A DNA stretch of 64,000 bases from Curtobacterium sp. Leaf261. GTDB taxonomy: Bacteria > Actinomycetota > Actinomycetes > Actinomycetales > Microbacteriaceae. How positions within the stretch are numbered: the first letter of the stretch is position 1; every line of letters begins with the position of its first letter. Shown piece by piece: positions 17,119 through 26,556 of the stretch. The notes below the pieces were generated by a model, which searched no databases, was not told where the DNA came from, and was given only the letters and a program-made list of their open reading frames with translations. Where the stretch lies: the NCBI RefSeq assembly GCF_001422205.1, contig NZ_LMMJ01000001.1, positions 489,591 to 553,590 of the forward strand, in the 5' to 3' direction. The translations under genes were made by a program, and so were the position numbers.

Positions 17119-17655
17119 TCAGCCGGCCGAGACCTCCGCGCGCTTCGGCAGGCGCCAGTTCGGACGGACGAAGTGGCAGGTGTAGCCGTGCGGGTGCTTG
17201 ATCAGGTAGTCCTGGTGCTCCGGCTCGGCCTCCCAGAAGTCCCCGGCCGGCTCGACCTCGGTGACGACCTTGCCCGGCCAGAGTCCGGAGGCGTCCACGT
17301 CGGCGATGGTGTCGAGCGCCGTCTGGTGCTGCTCCTCGGACCGGTAGAAGATCGCCGAGCGGTAGGCACGACCGACGTCGTTCCCCTGACGGTCGCGCGT
17401 CGACGGGTCGTGGATCTGGAACAGGAACTCGAGGATCTCGCGGTAGGTGATGACGCTCGGGTCGAAGACCACCTCGACGGCTTCGGCGTGGTCGCCGTGG
17501 TTCCGGTAGGTCGCGTTCGGGGTGTCGCCGCCGCTGTACCCGACGCGGGTGGAGATGATGCCCGGCCGGCGTCGCAGGAGTTCCTGCGCGCCCCAGAAGC
17601 AGCCGCCGGCGAGGATCGCGGTCTCGGACTGGGTGGTGTGGGTGGTGTCGCTCAT
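17119..17655 (-). CDS. msrA: Peptide-methionine (S)-S-oxide reductase
   Basis: It repairs oxidised methionine, using thioredoxin as reductant. The catalytic motif GGCFWG has its cysteine at residue 19. Further family motifs are [42 protein letters not shown] and YRSAIFY. A second cysteine in HGYTCHF near the C-terminus may be the resolving residue. The 178-residue length is normal, and the start at 17655 has AAGGAG upstream. It lies 14 bases after the methyltransferase gene and is probably co-transcribed with it. Confidence 0.96.
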   Translation of the reverse strand: MSDTTHTTQSETAILAGGCFWGAQELLRRRPGIISTRVGYSGGDTPNATYRNHGDHAEAVEVVFDPSVITYREILEFLFQIHDPSTRDRQGNDVGRAYRSAIFYRSEEQHQTALDTIADVDASGLWPGKVVTEVEPAGDFWEAEPEHQDYLIKHPHGYTCHFVRPNWRLPKRAEVSAG

Positions 17656-17669
17656 GCTCTGCTCCTTCG

Positions 17670-18356
17670 TCACGCGGACTCCCCATCCTCGTCCTCGGAC
17701 CTGGATGCCGTCCGGGTCGCGAGCACGACGACGTCCTCGGTGCGCACGGTCGTCCCGTCGGGCAGTGTTGCGTCGCGAGGACGTCGCTCGGCGAGGTCCA
17801 CGCTCCAGGCAGCGGGGTCGAGCTCGAGCTGCACGACGACGTCCTCCGGTCCGGGGAACACTCGACCGGCGTGCACCGGCGCACCACCGGGGACCTCGCC
17901 GTGCTTGACGACGAGCAGGTGGCCGCCCGGCGCGACCGCCGTCGTCGCGGTCCGCAGGATCGCCTCCTCGTCGAGCGCGACCGGCGAGTGCAGGAAGTGC
18001 GACGTGACGAGGTCGAACGTCTCGTCCGGGACCCACGTGGTCAGGTCGGCCTGCTCCCAGCGGACCATCCCGTCGAGCCCGCGCTCACGCGCTGTGGCGG
18101 CACCCCGGTCGAGCGCCACCCGCGAGATGTCGACCGCGCGGACGGTCCAGCCGCGGTCGGCGAGCCAGAGCGCATCCCCGCCCTCGCCGGCACCGAGGTC
18201 CAGAGCGCTGCCCGGTGTGAACCGGACTGCCTCCGTGGCGAGCACGGCGTTCGGGCGGAACCGCCACATCGCGTCCTGCTCGCCGTAGCGGGCGTCCCAG
18301 TAGGTGGTCGGGTCGTCGGAGTCGGGTCGCGTGTCGTGGTGTCCGTGGTGGGCCAT
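17670..18356 (-). CDS. Class I SAM-dependent methyltransferase
   Basis: The 228-residue protein shows the Rossmann methyltransferase motifs: [20 protein letters not shown] (motif I, SAM binding), [14 protein letters not shown] (acidic end of strand 2), and [13 protein letters not shown] (motif IV). The opening [21 protein letters not shown] resembles small-molecule methyltransferases of the tellurite/thiol type, but the substrate is not determinable. The start at 18356 gives a sensible N-terminus with an HHGHH stretch. It heads a two-gene unit with msrA. Confidence 0.85.
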   Translation of the reverse strand: MAHHGHHDTRPDSDDPTTYWDARYGEQDAMWRFRPNAVLATEAVRFTPGSALDLGAGEGGDALWLADRGWTVRAVDISRVALDRGAATARERGLDGMVRWEQADLTTWVPDETFDLVTSHFLHSPVALDEEAILRTATTAVAPGGHLLVVKHGEVPGGAPVHAGRVFPGPEDVVVQLELDPAAWSVDLAERRPRDATLPDGTTVRTEDVVVLATRTASRSEDEDGESA

Positions 18357-18416
18357 GGGCACAGCCTGCACACCCCCGGTCAGGATCGGCACGCCCCGTT
18401 GCCAGACCGGCAAACA

Positions 18417-18462
18417 CCGGACGGGAGGCACGGTGCCGGCCCGCACCGTCCCTCCAGTCCGG
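18417..18462. repeat. Family A palindrome
   Basis: CCGGACGGGAGGCACGGTGC and GCACCGTCCCTCCAGTCCGG form an imperfect 46-base hairpin between two minus-strand genes, downstream of the SRPBCC gene. Confidence 0.8.
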
Positions 18463-18486
18463 TGCGGCGACAGCGCGTGCGGCGCG

Positions 18487-18930
18487 TCAGTCGGCGGCGC
18501 CGCCCTCGGCGAGCCATCCGAGCCGACGGAGCGCCTCCCCGTTCCGGACCTGGACCAGCGCGGACATCACCACGTCCGGCAGGAGGGTCCCCGGACCCTT
18601 GACGGCACGCTCCTCCATCCGGACGAGGCAGCCACGCCGGTGCGGCTCGACGTCGATCACGACACGGGCCTCGCCGAGCGGCCACCCCCGCGGTGTGAAC
18701 ACGGCGCGCCGGGGCGGGTCCCACTCGGTCACCGACGTGGTGTCGTCGACGACGAACGGCCAGACGCCGAACGAGTGGTGGATCCGCGAGTCGACGGCGG
18801 GCCAGTCCCCCTCGACCCCGCGCATGCGCGACGCTCCCACGACCCAGCTCGGGAACAGCCACCCCTCGGCGAGCACCGCGAACACGGTCTCCGGCGGGGT
18901 CTTCACGACACGGCGACGGACGAACTGCAT
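18487..18930 (-). CDS. SRPBCC-family protein
   Basis: The 147-residue protein begins QFVRRRVVKTPPETVFAVLA and continues LFPSWVVGASRMRGVEGDWP, the layout of polyketide-cyclase-like SRPBCC proteins. The middle region TEWDPPRRAVFTPRGWP is also typical. The start at 18930 has AGGAG upstream. It follows the FAD oxidoreductase gene by 9 bases, so it is the third gene of an SDR-oxidoreductase-SRPBCC operon. It may bind a lipid or aromatic intermediate of that pathway; this is inference. Confidence 0.85.
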   Translation of the reverse strand: MQFVRRRVVKTPPETVFAVLAEGWLFPSWVVGASRMRGVEGDWPAVDSRIHHSFGVWPFVVDDTTSVTEWDPPRRAVFTPRGWPLGEARVVIDVEPHRRGCLVRMEERAVKGPGTLLPDVVMSALVQVRNGEALRRLGWLAEGGAAD

Positions 18931-18939
18931 GGTGGCTCC

Positions 18940-20469
18940 TCAGCGCTGGGCGGTGGTGTGACGGTGCGGGGACGGATCGGGATGCCCGTCGATCGACAGG
19001 TCGGGCAGGTCGAGGCCGAACTCGTGGCGGAGCGCACTCCGCGCGGCGTACGCACCCCCGAGGCCGTGCACACTCGGCCCAGGGGGCGTCGACGCGGACC
19101 CCAGGTAGACCCCGGGGACGGGTGTCCGCCACGGGTCCGTCGACACGATCGGTCGGGCGGCGAGCTGCACGACGCTCGGCGCCCCGGTGGCGATGTCGCC
19201 GCCGACGTAGTTCGGGTTGTGGAACTCGAGGTCCGTCGCGGTCCGCGACGTCGAGGCGAGGATCGTGTCCCGGAACCCCGGCGCGTACCGCTCGATCGCG
19301 GCCGTGATCACCTCGGTCTGGTCGATCGTGCTGCCCGCGGGCACGTGGGTGTAGGCCCAGAGCGCGGCCTTGCCGGCCGGGGCGCGCGAGGGATCGACCG
19401 CGCCCTGCTGCACGACGAGCACGAACGGGTCACGTGCGTGGCGACCGGCGGCGACGTCGTTCTCGGCGCGGGCGACCTCGGCGCGGGTGCCGCCGAGGTG
19501 CACCGTCGGCGAGCGCCGCACGGCCTCGTTCGTCCAGGGCACCGGCTGGGACAGTGCGAAGTCGACCTTCGAGGCGGCGTTGCCGTAGCGGAAGCGTCGG
19601 AGCCTCATGGCGTAGCCGCTGGGCAGCCGCTCGCCACCGATGTCCGCCATGGCGCGGGCACTGACGTCGAACACCGAGACCCTGGCTCCCGCGACCTCGT
19701 CGAGCGAGGACACCTCGATGCCGGTCTCGATGGTGCCGCCGTGGGCGACGATGTCCGCGGCCATGGCGTCGACGATGCTCTGACTGCCGCCCTCGGGCAC
19801 CGGCCACCCCCTGGCGTGGGCGTGCACGGCGAGCGCGAGGCCGGCCGCGGACGCCGACGGACTCGGCATCGGGCGGATCGCGTGCGCCATGACGCCGGCG
19901 AGCATCGCCGGCGCCTCCTCACCCCGCCACCGGGCGTTCCACCACGGCAGGCCCTGGTCGAGCATCGCCAGACCGAAGCGCACCATCGTGGCCGGGTGCC
20001 GCGGGATCTGGAGCAGCGACGAGAGCGAGAACTCGGCGAGCGCGTCGTCGTTCCGCACGAGTCCGCCGACGAGCCGGGCGAACGCCGGCCCGTCGGGGCC
20101 GAGCCCGGCGGCGGTCTCGGCGAGCGACCGGTGCGCGATCCCCGCTCGGCCGCCGTCGAGCGGATGCGCGTAGCTGATGTCCGGGGTGATCATCCGGATG
20201 CGCCGGTCGAGCTGGAACCGCCGGAAGAAGCCGGACACCGCGCCCATCGGGTGCACGGCCGAGCAGATGTCGTGCCGGAACCCCGGCAGGGTCAGCTCCT
20301 CGGTCCGGGCGCCGCCGCCGATGCGGTCATCGCGCTCGAGCACGGTGACGCGGAGCCCGGCACGCGCGAGCACCACCGCCGCCGCGAGACCGTTCGGGCC
20401 GGCACCCACGACGATGGCGTCGTCGCCGTCTCCACCCGCACCCGTCCGGGCTGCGTGCGCTGGGCTCAT
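18940..20469 (-). CDS. FAD-dependent phytoene-desaturase-like oxidoreductase
   Basis: The N-terminus [20 protein letters not shown] followed by an [14 protein letters not shown] segment is the dinucleotide-binding fold and GG motif of the CrtI/PYROXD2 group. The C-terminal [20 protein letters not shown] is the matching FAD-closing motif. The 509-residue length fits. Its 4-base overlap with the preceding SDR gene shows tight coupling. No other carotenoid genes are nearby, so a general desaturase or lipid oxidoreductase role is as likely as carotenoid synthesis. Confidence 0.88.
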   Translation of the reverse strand: MSPAHAARTGAGGDGDDAIVVGAGPNGLAAAVVLARAGLRVTVLERDDRIGGGARTEELTLPGFRHDICSAVHPMGAVSGFFRRFQLDRRIRMITPDISYAHPLDGGRAGIAHRSLAETAAGLGPDGPAFARLVGGLVRNDDALAEFSLSSLLQIPRHPATMVRFGLAMLDQGLPWWNARWRGEEAPAMLAGVMAHAIRPMPSPSASAAGLALAVHAHARGWPVPEGGSQSIVDAMAADIVAHGGTIETGIEVSSLDEVAGARVSVFDVSARAMADIGGERLPSGYAMRLRRFRYGNAASKVDFALSQPVPWTNEAVRRSPTVHLGGTRAEVARAENDVAAGRHARDPFVLVVQQGAVDPSRAPAGKAALWAYTHVPAGSTIDQTEVITAAIERYAPGFRDTILASTSRTATDLEFHNPNYVGGDIATGAPSVVQLAARPIVSTDPWRTPVPGVYLGSASTPPGPSVHGLGGAYAARSALRHEFGLDLPDLSIDGHPDPSPHRHTTAQR

Positions 20470-21467
20470 GCGCGCTTCCGGAGGCCCACGAGCAGTGCGC
20501 CGACCCCTGCCGCTGCGGCACCGACCGCCGCGGCGTAGGAGACCCGGCGGTGCTGGGTGTACCAGATCTGCGGGCTCGTCTCCTTGGCCTTGTCGCTGAA
20601 GATGCCGCGGGACCCGTGGTCACCGGCGACCGGCTCGTAGAGGTTCGTCGGCAGCATCGGCTCGTGCTTGTCCGGGGCCTGCTGGCCCGAGTACCCGGTC
20701 TTCGCCAGGTAGTGGTCGAGGATCCCGGCGACGAACCGGTTGCCGATCACGGTCAGCACGGTCGGCTCGCCGATCCAGCTCCGGGCACGGGGGTGTTCGG
20801 CCACGTCGGCCACGGCGCGTGCGCAGGTCTCCGGCTCGAAGATCGTCGGCACCGGCTGCGGGTGGTCGGGGAGCTGCGACTTCACCCAGTTGAACTGGAT
20901 GGTGTTCATGGCGGGCATGTCGACCTGCGAGATCCGGACCGGGCTCTTGTCGTGGATCAGCTCGGTGCGGACCGACTCGGTGAACCCGGTGATGGCGTGC
21001 TTCGACGCGCAGTAGGCGGCCTGCAGCGGGATCCCCCGGTGTGCCAGTGCCGACCCGATCTGGATGACGTGGCCACTCCGCCGGGGCACCATGCGCTTCA
21101 GGGCTGCACGGGTGCCGTTCACGAAGCCGAGGTAGTTGACGGTCGTGGCACGCTCGAAGTCCTCGGGCTCGGTCGTCAGGAACTCGCCGAAGACCCCGAC
21201 CATGGCGTCGTTCACCCACAGGTCGATCGGTCCGAGCTCCGCCTCGACACGCGTGGCAGCGGCTTCGACCTCGGCGTTCACGGCGACGTCCGTCGGGACC
21301 GCGAGCCCTCGCTGGCCCCGCTCCTCGATGTCGGCGACGGTCCCGGCGAGTCCGTCGGCACCCCGGGCGAGCACGGCGACGTCCCATCCCCGGTCCGCGA
21401 GTTCACGCACGATGGCGCGTCCGAGTCCTGCGGTGCCTCCGGTGACGACGGCGATCTTCGACGGCAA
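20466..21467 (-). CDS. Short-chain dehydrogenase/reductase with C-terminal hydrophobic tail
   Basis: The NAD(P)-binding motif is [12 protein letters not shown] near residue 8, the catalytic serine is in [12 protein letters not shown], and the YxxxK motif is AAYCASKHA. After the normal SDR domain a further 80 residues include [14 protein letters not shown] and a short hydrophobic segment ([20 protein letters not shown]) that may anchor the protein to the membrane. The start is a TTG preceded by GGAAGG. It is the first gene of the three-gene operon with the FAD enzyme and SRPBCC protein. Confidence 0.88.
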   Translation of the reverse strand: MPSKIAVVTGGTAGLGRAIVRELADRGWDVAVLARGADGLAGTVADIEERGQRGLAVPTDVAVNAEVEAAATRVEAELGPIDLWVNDAMVGVFGEFLTTEPEDFERATTVNYLGFVNGTRAALKRMVPRRSGHVIQIGSALAHRGIPLQAAYCASKHAITGFTESVRTELIHDKSPVRISQVDMPAMNTIQFNWVKSQLPDHPQPVPTIFEPETCARAVADVAEHPRARSWIGEPTVLTVIGNRFVAGILDHYLAKTGYSGQQAPDKHEPMLPTNLYEPVAGDHGSRGIFSDKAKETSPQIWYTQHRRVSYAAAVGAAAAGVGALLVGLRKRA

Positions 21468-21581
21468 TGTGTTCCCTTCCCACCCGGGACGTCCGCCACC
21501 GGGAGCGTCCGACGGTAGTCCCCCGGATCGGTCCGAGGCTCAGCGACGGCGACGCACTGTCCGGGATGGGACGATGGTGGC

Positions 21582-23291
21582 ATGACCGCCACCCTCGTCG
21601 CCAAGGGCCTCGCCGGCGGGTACGCCGCCCGGACGCTGTTCGACTCCCTCGACCTGACCGTCGCCTCCGGGGACGTGGTCGGGGTCGTCGGAGTGAACGG
21701 CGCCGGCAAGTCCACGCTCCTCCGTCTCCTCGCCGGCGTCGACGAACCCCTCGCCGGATCCGTGTCGCTCTCTCCGCGCGATGCCTTCGTCGGGTGGCTG
21801 CCGCAGGAGCATGAGCGCGTCGAGGGCGAGACGATCGGCTCCTACGTCGCGCGGCGGACCGGATGCGCGTCCGCGACGGCCGACATGGACGCCGCGGCCG
21901 AGGCGCTCGGCGACCCGACCGGTGGTGACGCGGCGGCCGATCGGTACTCGGTTGCGTTGGAGCGGTGGCTCGCCTCGGGTGCTGCGGACCTCGATGACCG
22001 CGTCCCCGTCGTGCTCGCCGACCTCGGCCTGACGCTCGGTGGCGGCGGCACGGACGGCGGCGGCAGTGACGGCGGCAGCGGCGGTGTCGGCGGCGCTGCC
22101 CTCACCGCTGACTCCCTGATGACCTCGCTCTCCGGCGGTCAGGCCGCCAGGGTCGGGCTCGCCGCACTCCTGCTCTCCCGCTTCGACATCGTGCTGCTCG
22201 ACGAGCCGACGAACGACCTCGACCTGGACGGCCTCCAGCGACTCGAGGACTTCGTGCGCGGACTCCGGGGTGGCGCCGTGCTCGTCAGCCACGACCGCGA
22301 GTTCCTCGCCAGGTCCGTCACGAGCGTCCTCGAGCTCGACCTCGCGCAGTCCTCGAACCGGCTGTTCGGCGGTGGGTACGACTCCTACCTCGAGGAGCGC
22401 GAGATCGCCCGACAGCACAAGCGCGATGCGTACGAGGACTTCGCGAGCACCAAGGCGGACCTCGTCTCGCGAGCGCGCACGCAGCGGGAGTGGTCGAGCC
22501 AGGGCGTCCGCAACGCGATGAAGAAGAGCCCCGACAACGACAAGATCCGCCGCCGGGCGGCCACCGAGTCGAGCGAGAAGCAGGCGCAGAAGGTCCGGCA
22601 GATGGAGTCGCGGATCGCCCGGCTCGACGAGGTCGAGGAGCCCCGGAAGGAGTGGCAGCTCGAGTTCACCATCGGGCAGGCGCCACGGTCATCGGCCGTC
22701 GTCTCGACGCTCTCCGACGCGACGTTCACACAGGGTGACTTCACCCTCGGGCCCGTGTCGCTGCAGGTCGACGGCGGTGACCGGATCGGGATCACCGGAC
22801 CGAACGGCGCCGGGAAGTCGACGCTCCTCCGCGCGCTCCTCGGACGTCAGGCACCGACCACGGGCACGGCCGCCCTCGGCTCGAGTGTCGCGGTCGGCGA
22901 GGTCGACCAGGCCCGGAGTGTCTTCACCGGGCAGGAGTCGCTCGCGAGCCGGTTCGAGGACCTCGTCCCCGACCTGACGACCGCCGAGGTCCGGACGCTC
23001 CTCGCGAAGTTCGGCCTCCGCGCGGACCACGTCGCCCGGGCAGCCGGGGAGCTCTCCCCCGGCGAGCGCACCCGCGCGGGCCTCGCGCTCCTGCAGGCCC
23101 GTGGAGTGAACGTCCTGGTCCTCGACGAGCCGACGAACCACCTGGACCTCGCCGCGATCGAGCAGCTCGAACAGGCCCTCGAGTCCTACGACGGCACACT
23201 CCTGCTCGTCACACACGACCGCCGGATGCTCGAGACGGTGCGGCTACACCGCCAGTGGGTCGTCGAGGCGGGCCGGGTCACCGAGCGCTGA
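21582..23291 (+). CDS. ABC-F family ATP-binding protein
   Basis: Two ABC ATPase domains lie in one soluble 569-residue chain without membrane helices: Walker A GVNGAGKSTLL and GPNGAGKSTLL, signatures SLSGGQAARVGL and ELSPGERTRAGL, and Walker B LLDEPTNDLD and VLDEPTNHLD. A charged linker (RQHKRDAYEDFASTKADLVS onward) between them matches the ABC-F interdomain arm that reaches the ribosome. A glycine/serine-rich insertion lies before the first signature (around residues 150-170). ABC-F proteins act in translation or antibiotic protection; this one cannot be assigned further. Confidence 0.92.
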   Translation: MTATLVAKGLAGGYAARTLFDSLDLTVASGDVVGVVGVNGAGKSTLLRLLAGVDEPLAGSVSLSPRDAFVGWLPQEHERVEGETIGSYVARRTGCASATADMDAAAEALGDPTGGDAAADRYSVALERWLASGAADLDDRVPVVLADLGLTLGGGGTDGGGSDGGSGGVGGAALTADSLMTSLSGGQAARVGLAALLLSRFDIVLLDEPTNDLDLDGLQRLEDFVRGLRGGAVLVSHDREFLARSVTSVLELDLAQSSNRLFGGGYDSYLEEREIARQHKRDAYEDFASTKADLVSRARTQREWSSQGVRNAMKKSPDNDKIRRRAATESSEKQAQKVRQMESRIARLDEVEEPRKEWQLEFTIGQAPRSSAVVSTLSDATFTQGDFTLGPVSLQVDGGDRIGITGPNGAGKSTLLRALLGRQAPTTGTAALGSSVAVGEVDQARSVFTGQESLASRFEDLVPDLTTAEVRTLLAKFGLRADHVARAAGELSPGERTRAGLALLQARGVNVLVLDEPTNHLDLAAIEQLEQALESYDGTLLLVTHDRRMLETVRLHRQWVVEAGRVTER

Positions 23292-23303
23292 CGCGCCCGC
23301 CCG

Positions 23304-23348
23304 CCGGACGGGAGGGACGGTGCGGCCCCGACCCGCGCCTCCAGTCCG
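23304..23348. repeat. Family A palindrome
   Basis: CCGGACGGGAGGGACGGTGC pairs imperfectly with CGCGCCTCCAGTCCG just after the ABC-F stop codon, where it could terminate transcription. Confidence 0.75.
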
Positions 23349-23377
23349 TTGGGTGGTCGCCGAGGCGAGACATCCCC

Positions 23378-23421
23378 AAAGCGACAGATCGCCGCGATCT
23401 GTGCGCGGAGTTCGTCGCTTT
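23378..23421. repeat. Nested inverted repeat in a gene-free gap
   Basis: Outer arms AAAGCGAC and GTCGCTTT enclose an inner AGATCGCCGCGATCT hairpin. It is unlike family A and B and lies between convergent gene ends. No gene is visible in 23349-23489. Confidence 0.65.
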
Positions 23422-23489
23422 CCCCGCAAGTCACTCCCGTGCACACACCGCGTCGAGCAGTGACGCGAGACCGGCCACGACAGGAGCGG

Positions 23490-24029
23490 TCAGACGCGGC
23501 CGCTCGGGCCGTCAGCCAGATGAACGACGTGCACCACGCCCGCCCCCACCAGTGGCACGACGGCGAACCAGGTGATCCAGTGCGGCCACACGTCGGAGCC
23601 GGCGTACAACAGCCCGCCCGTCGTCCCGAGGAACGCCGCCGTGACGAGGTGCATCGTGACCATCGACGCCCACATCGCGACGCGCAGGGGGCGTCCGACG
23701 CAGAACGTCCACACCGTCATGACGGCACTCGCGAGCGCGATGCTCGCCGGCAGCTGCCACGGCAGCCCGAAGTCCGGCCATCCGGGATGCGCTTGCAGGT
23801 CACCGAACGTCCGGTCCGCGTCGGTGGGCAGGTGGTAGCCGATCACCGCCGCGTGGATGTCGGCGAAGATCACGACGCCGAAGAGCAGCAGGACCGAGGC
23901 GAGCGCAACCGTCCCCGCGGCCATGCGCAGATGCCAGAACCACCGCAGCTCGCGTGCGTCGAGGGTCGCCTCAGCCCGGGCGTTGTACGCGCGTGCCCGC
24001 CGGACACCGGCGCCCCTGGTGGAGCCCAC
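23490..24029 (-). CDS. Four-helix membrane protein, candidate immunity protein
   Basis: With a GTG start at 24029 the product is 179 residues. It has four predicted membrane helices at about 36-58, 92-111, 115-142 and 149-171, and a basic N-terminus (RRARAYNARAEA). The start was chosen because it lies 7 bases after the preceding gene's stop; the longer open frame runs back through that gene. I do not recognise the family. It is the last gene of the type VII-like effector operon, and a polytopic membrane protein is the expected form of protection against a membrane-acting toxin. That role is inferred. Confidence 0.7.
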   Translation of the reverse strand: MGSTRGAGVRRARAYNARAEATLDARELRWFWHLRMAAGTVALASVLLLFGVVIFADIHAAVIGYHLPTDADRTFGDLQAHPGWPDFGLPWQLPASIALASAVMTVWTFCVGRPLRVAMWASMVTMHLVTAAFLGTTGGLLYAGSDVWPHWITWFAVVPLVGAGVVHVVHLADGPSGRV

Positions 24030-24036
24030 GACCGCC

Positions 24037-24852
24037 TCAGCGCCGCACGAGCTGGTCGATGGACTGCCGGAAGACCGCAAGGACCTCCCGCATGACGTCG
24101 TTCGTCGCGAACATCTCGAGCTGCACCCTCCCGCCCGGCCGATCGACCGGCCGGAACCAGTCGAGATCACCGGCGCGGACGAACTGCTGGCCCATGCGTG
24201 TCCGAGGCACCGCGAGCTCGAATCGGGTCCACCGGCCCTCCGGCCACGCGCGTTCGACGGCCCACCCTGCATGATCCGGGATCGGCGGCACGTCGCCCAC
24301 GGCCGCGACGCGTGCATCGACCTCTGCGCGGTCGTAGTCAGCTGGACCGCCCTCGTCGGTGGCAGCCCATGTGGGTCCGATGCCCATCCACGACAGGAGG
24401 AGCCCAAGCGCGAACGTCTCCTGCACCAGCACGAGTGTCAGCCGGTCGTCGGTCGGGAGTTCGTTCGTGGTGAGCTGCGGTCCGGCGACGACGACGACAC
24501 CGTCCGGACCGAACCAGCCCGACCATGTGCTCCTCCGGCCCCCGCTCCTGCCCTCGGCTCCCATCGAGATCGTGGCACGCTCGCGCACGTCGAGGTACCC
24601 GTGGGCCAGGTCGGTCGGCACACCCTTCTCGGTGATGAGATCGAGTCCATGCAGTTCCGCGTAGGTCGGGGCACCCTCGCGGATCCGGAGGAAACGGCCA
24701 CCACCTCGCGCCTTCCAGAGCGCAGTCCAGGCCTCGTACGACACGCGGATGCCACCGGATAGGTAGCGCTGTTCGGCGGCGACACGGGACAGATCTTCGA
24801 GAGGCACACCGCGTCGAGCGCACGCGCCTTCATCGAGTCGAACATCGGTCAT
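24037..24852 (-). CDS. EspG-like type VII secretion-associated protein
   Basis: The 271-residue soluble protein has the general shape of EspG-type chaperones of WXG/PPE substrates: an N-terminal VSYEAWTALWKARGG, a central strand-rich part (GVVVVAGPQLTTNELPTDDR), a DLAHGYLDVRERATISMG segment, and a C-terminal helix (FATNDVMREVLAVFRQSIDQ). The similarity is to layout, not to a firm motif. The start at 24852 overlaps the previous gene by four bases (ATGA). It may hold the WXG effector in an export-ready form. Confidence 0.55.
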   Translation of the reverse strand: MTDVRLDEGACARRGVPLEDLSRVAAEQRYLSGGIRVSYEAWTALWKARGGGRFLRIREGAPTYAELHGLDLITEKGVPTDLAHGYLDVRERATISMGAEGRSGGRRSTWSGWFGPDGVVVVAGPQLTTNELPTDDRLTLVLVQETFALGLLLSWMGIGPTWAATDEGGPADYDRAEVDARVAAVGDVPPIPDHAGWAVERAWPEGRWTRFELAVPRTRMGQQFVRAGDLDWFRPVDRPGGRVQLEMFATNDVMREVLAVFRQSIDQLVRR

Positions 24853-25307
24853 GCCTGCTCCTTGAGGGTCATGCCGCCGGCGATCATGTCGAACAGCCGC
24901 TCCAAGCGGAATCGGTCTCGAAGCGACGCGCTCATCGTCAGGTCGATGGTGTGCCGACCTGTCGAGACGATGTACCGGGTGACGTTGACGCAGATACCGA
25001 GGTCCTCGTACAAGGACTCGACGACGCGCCCACGCAAATCGTCGCTGAACCGCCACGACTGGTCGGCGATCACGTGGGACCATCCCGGGTACGCGAGCGC
25101 CTCGGCGATCGCGCGCGCACCGAGGACATGGATCGGCTCGGACGTGGGGCGGACCACGAGCACGCCGTTCGCACGGAACTCCACCTCTTCGGACTCCGGC
25201 TCCGCGACCGCGAGGACGGTCGCATGGGAGTCGACCTCCAGCCATGCCTCGGGGACGAGGACGTCCACCAGGGGTGTCGCGATCGAACGCCATCCTGGAA
25301 CGGTCAT
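24849..25307 (-). CDS. LpqN/Mog1-like small protein of the effector operon
   Basis: The 152-residue protein reads VLVPEAWLEVDSHATVLAVA, then FRANGVLVVRPTSEPIHVL and YPGWSHVIADQSWRF, similar in pattern to the LpqN domain found beside mycobacterial cell-envelope and ESX genes. There is no signal peptide or lipobox, so it is probably cytoplasmic. A strong ribosome binding site (GGAAGGAG) precedes the start. It lies between the effector and the EspG-like gene and may be an accessory chaperone. The family call is tentative. Confidence 0.5.
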   Translation of the reverse strand: MTVPGWRSIATPLVDVLVPEAWLEVDSHATVLAVAEPESEEVEFRANGVLVVRPTSEPIHVLGARAIAEALAYPGWSHVIADQSWRFSDDLRGRVVESLYEDLGICVNVTRYIVSTGRHTIDLTMSASLRDRFRLERLFDMIAGGMTLKEQA

Positions 25308-25347
25308 CGTGTCTCCTTCCGGCTGCCGGGCAGCACTCTGCGCGTCC

Positions 25348-26556
25348 TCACCAGTGGAACAGCTCGTCCATGAGGTGCTCCGCACTCTCGCCCATCTTCT
25401 CGCCGATCCCGGAGCCGATGATGCCCCCGACGAGACCACCGAGGATCCCACCGACGACTGTGCCCACTCCCGGGAAGATCGATCCGATGGAGGCACCCAT
25501 CTCGGCGCCCACGATGCCACCCGCGATGCCGCCAGCGGCGGAGACACCGCCGGTGACCGCGGCGTGCTCGGTCGCCTTGCGGTTCTTGTGCGCTTCGGTC
25601 CACTCCGGGTGCTCGATGGTGTTCGTGTTGTAGGAGTCGAGGTAGGCGCCCCCGATGGTGGCCACGACTCCGACCGCACCGAGCGCCTTGCCGCCGTACC
25701 GCATGGTCTTGGACACGACACCCAGCTCGTCGACGCCGGCGGCGTGTCTCGGGAGTCCCTCGTTGCCTGGTACCACTCCGGGCGTTGACGCACCACGTTC
25801 GGTGAAGTTGGTGTCGTCGAGCGTCGACTGCACCGCGACATGCCGCCCCTTGGACTCCAGGAACCCCCAGACCTGCAGCTCGCCGATCAGCGCGTCCTTG
25901 AGGTCGTCGTAGTTCTTCATGAGCGAGCCGGCGACACCGATCACTCCCCCTGCCCGCGGTTTGTCGTTGAGAGCATCTGCCACCTCGCCGAGTTCTCGCC
26001 GGGTGTGCCGGGCGAGCCTCCGGAGGGTCGCCGCGCAGTCTGCGTCTGCCGCCTCGACCGTCGCGTTGAAGGCCCGGATTCGTCCGTTCAGGCCCTCGGC
26101 GGCGGTGGTGTTCCTGCTGAGGTCGGCCTCGGGGTCCTCGGCCGCGGTCGCTGCCGCAGTGTTCGCCGAGCCGATGTCGTCGACGAGTGCAGTGCGCACC
26201 ACCGCGAGGTCTGCGATGGTCTGCGCATACGTCAGCAGTGCCGACCGGGTGCTCGTGGCGTCCTGACCGATCGCGTCGGCGGCCTGGCGTGGACCGCGCA
26301 TCGCATCGTGCACGTGCGCCGACTCCGGCGTCTCGTACACCCGTGGCGCGATCAGCCAGCCCCAGGTGGCCTCGAGCGTGTCCATCGCTGCGTCGAGCGT
26401 GGTCCGGACCGCGCTGAATCCCTGCGCCGCTGCATCGATCGCCGCGGCGTCCGGCAGCGTCGCGATCCCAGCGGTCGACACACGGGGGACCACCGGCGAC
26501 GGAGAAGGAGCGGGAGACGGCGTGGGCGTCGAGGTCACCGGGGTGTCGTCGACCAT
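25348..26556 (-). CDS. WXG-type putative type VII effector with C-terminal glycine zipper
   Basis: The 402-residue protein has three parts. Residues 1-30 are Pro/Ser/Thr-rich. Residues 35-195 are helical with a WGW motif at 65-67, a conserved-looking YETPESAHVHDAM stretch and ALLTYAQTIADLAVVRTAL, as in WXG/LXG N-terminal domains of ESX-exported toxins. Residues 333-388 are a dense run of GxxxG spacing (GGIAGGIVGAEMGASIG, GGILGGLVGGIIGSGIG), a glycine-zipper membrane domain, followed by a short acidic tail. It resembles the LXG pore-forming toxin TelE in design. Its start overlaps the upstream small gene by 22 bases. Toxicity is inferred. Confidence 0.7.
   Translation of the reverse strand: MVDDTPVTSTPTPSPAPSPSPVVPRVSTAGIATLPDAAAIDAAAQGFSAVRTTLDAAMDTLEATWGWLIAPRVYETPESAHVHDAMRGPRQAADAIGQDATSTRSALLTYAQTIADLAVVRTALVDDIGSANTAAATAAEDPEADLSRNTTAAEGLNGRIRAFNATVEAADADCAATLRRLARHTRRELGEVADALNDKPRAGGVIGVAGSLMKNYDDLKDALIGELQVWGFLESKGRHVAVQSTLDDTNFTERGASTPGVVPGNEGLPRHAAGVDELGVVSKTMRYGGKALGAVGVVATIGGAYLDSYNTNTIEHPEWTEAHKNRKATEHAAVTGGVSAAGGIAGGIVGAEMGASIGSIFPGVGTVVGGILGGLVGGIIGSGIGEKMGESAEHLMDELFHW

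Noticed and set aside
15898-18288. Long plus-strand open frame (796 codons) opposite the mevalonate and msrA genes
   Set aside because: It is antisense to well-recognised genes, its translation is Arg/Gly/Asp-rich low complexity, and such frames are common in GC-rich DNA.
18940-20469. Assignment as phytoene desaturase crtI
   Set aside because: No other carotenoid genes are near, and the motifs fit the wider PYROXD2-like group equally well.
23378-23421. Rho-independent terminator of the ABC-F gene
   Set aside because: No T-tract follows and a family A hairpin lies closer to the stop codon; it is recorded only as an inverted repeat.
24030-24407. Longer start for the four-helix membrane protein
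   Set aside because: It would overlap most of the EspG-like gene in another frame, with Cys/Ser/Arg-rich shadow sequence.
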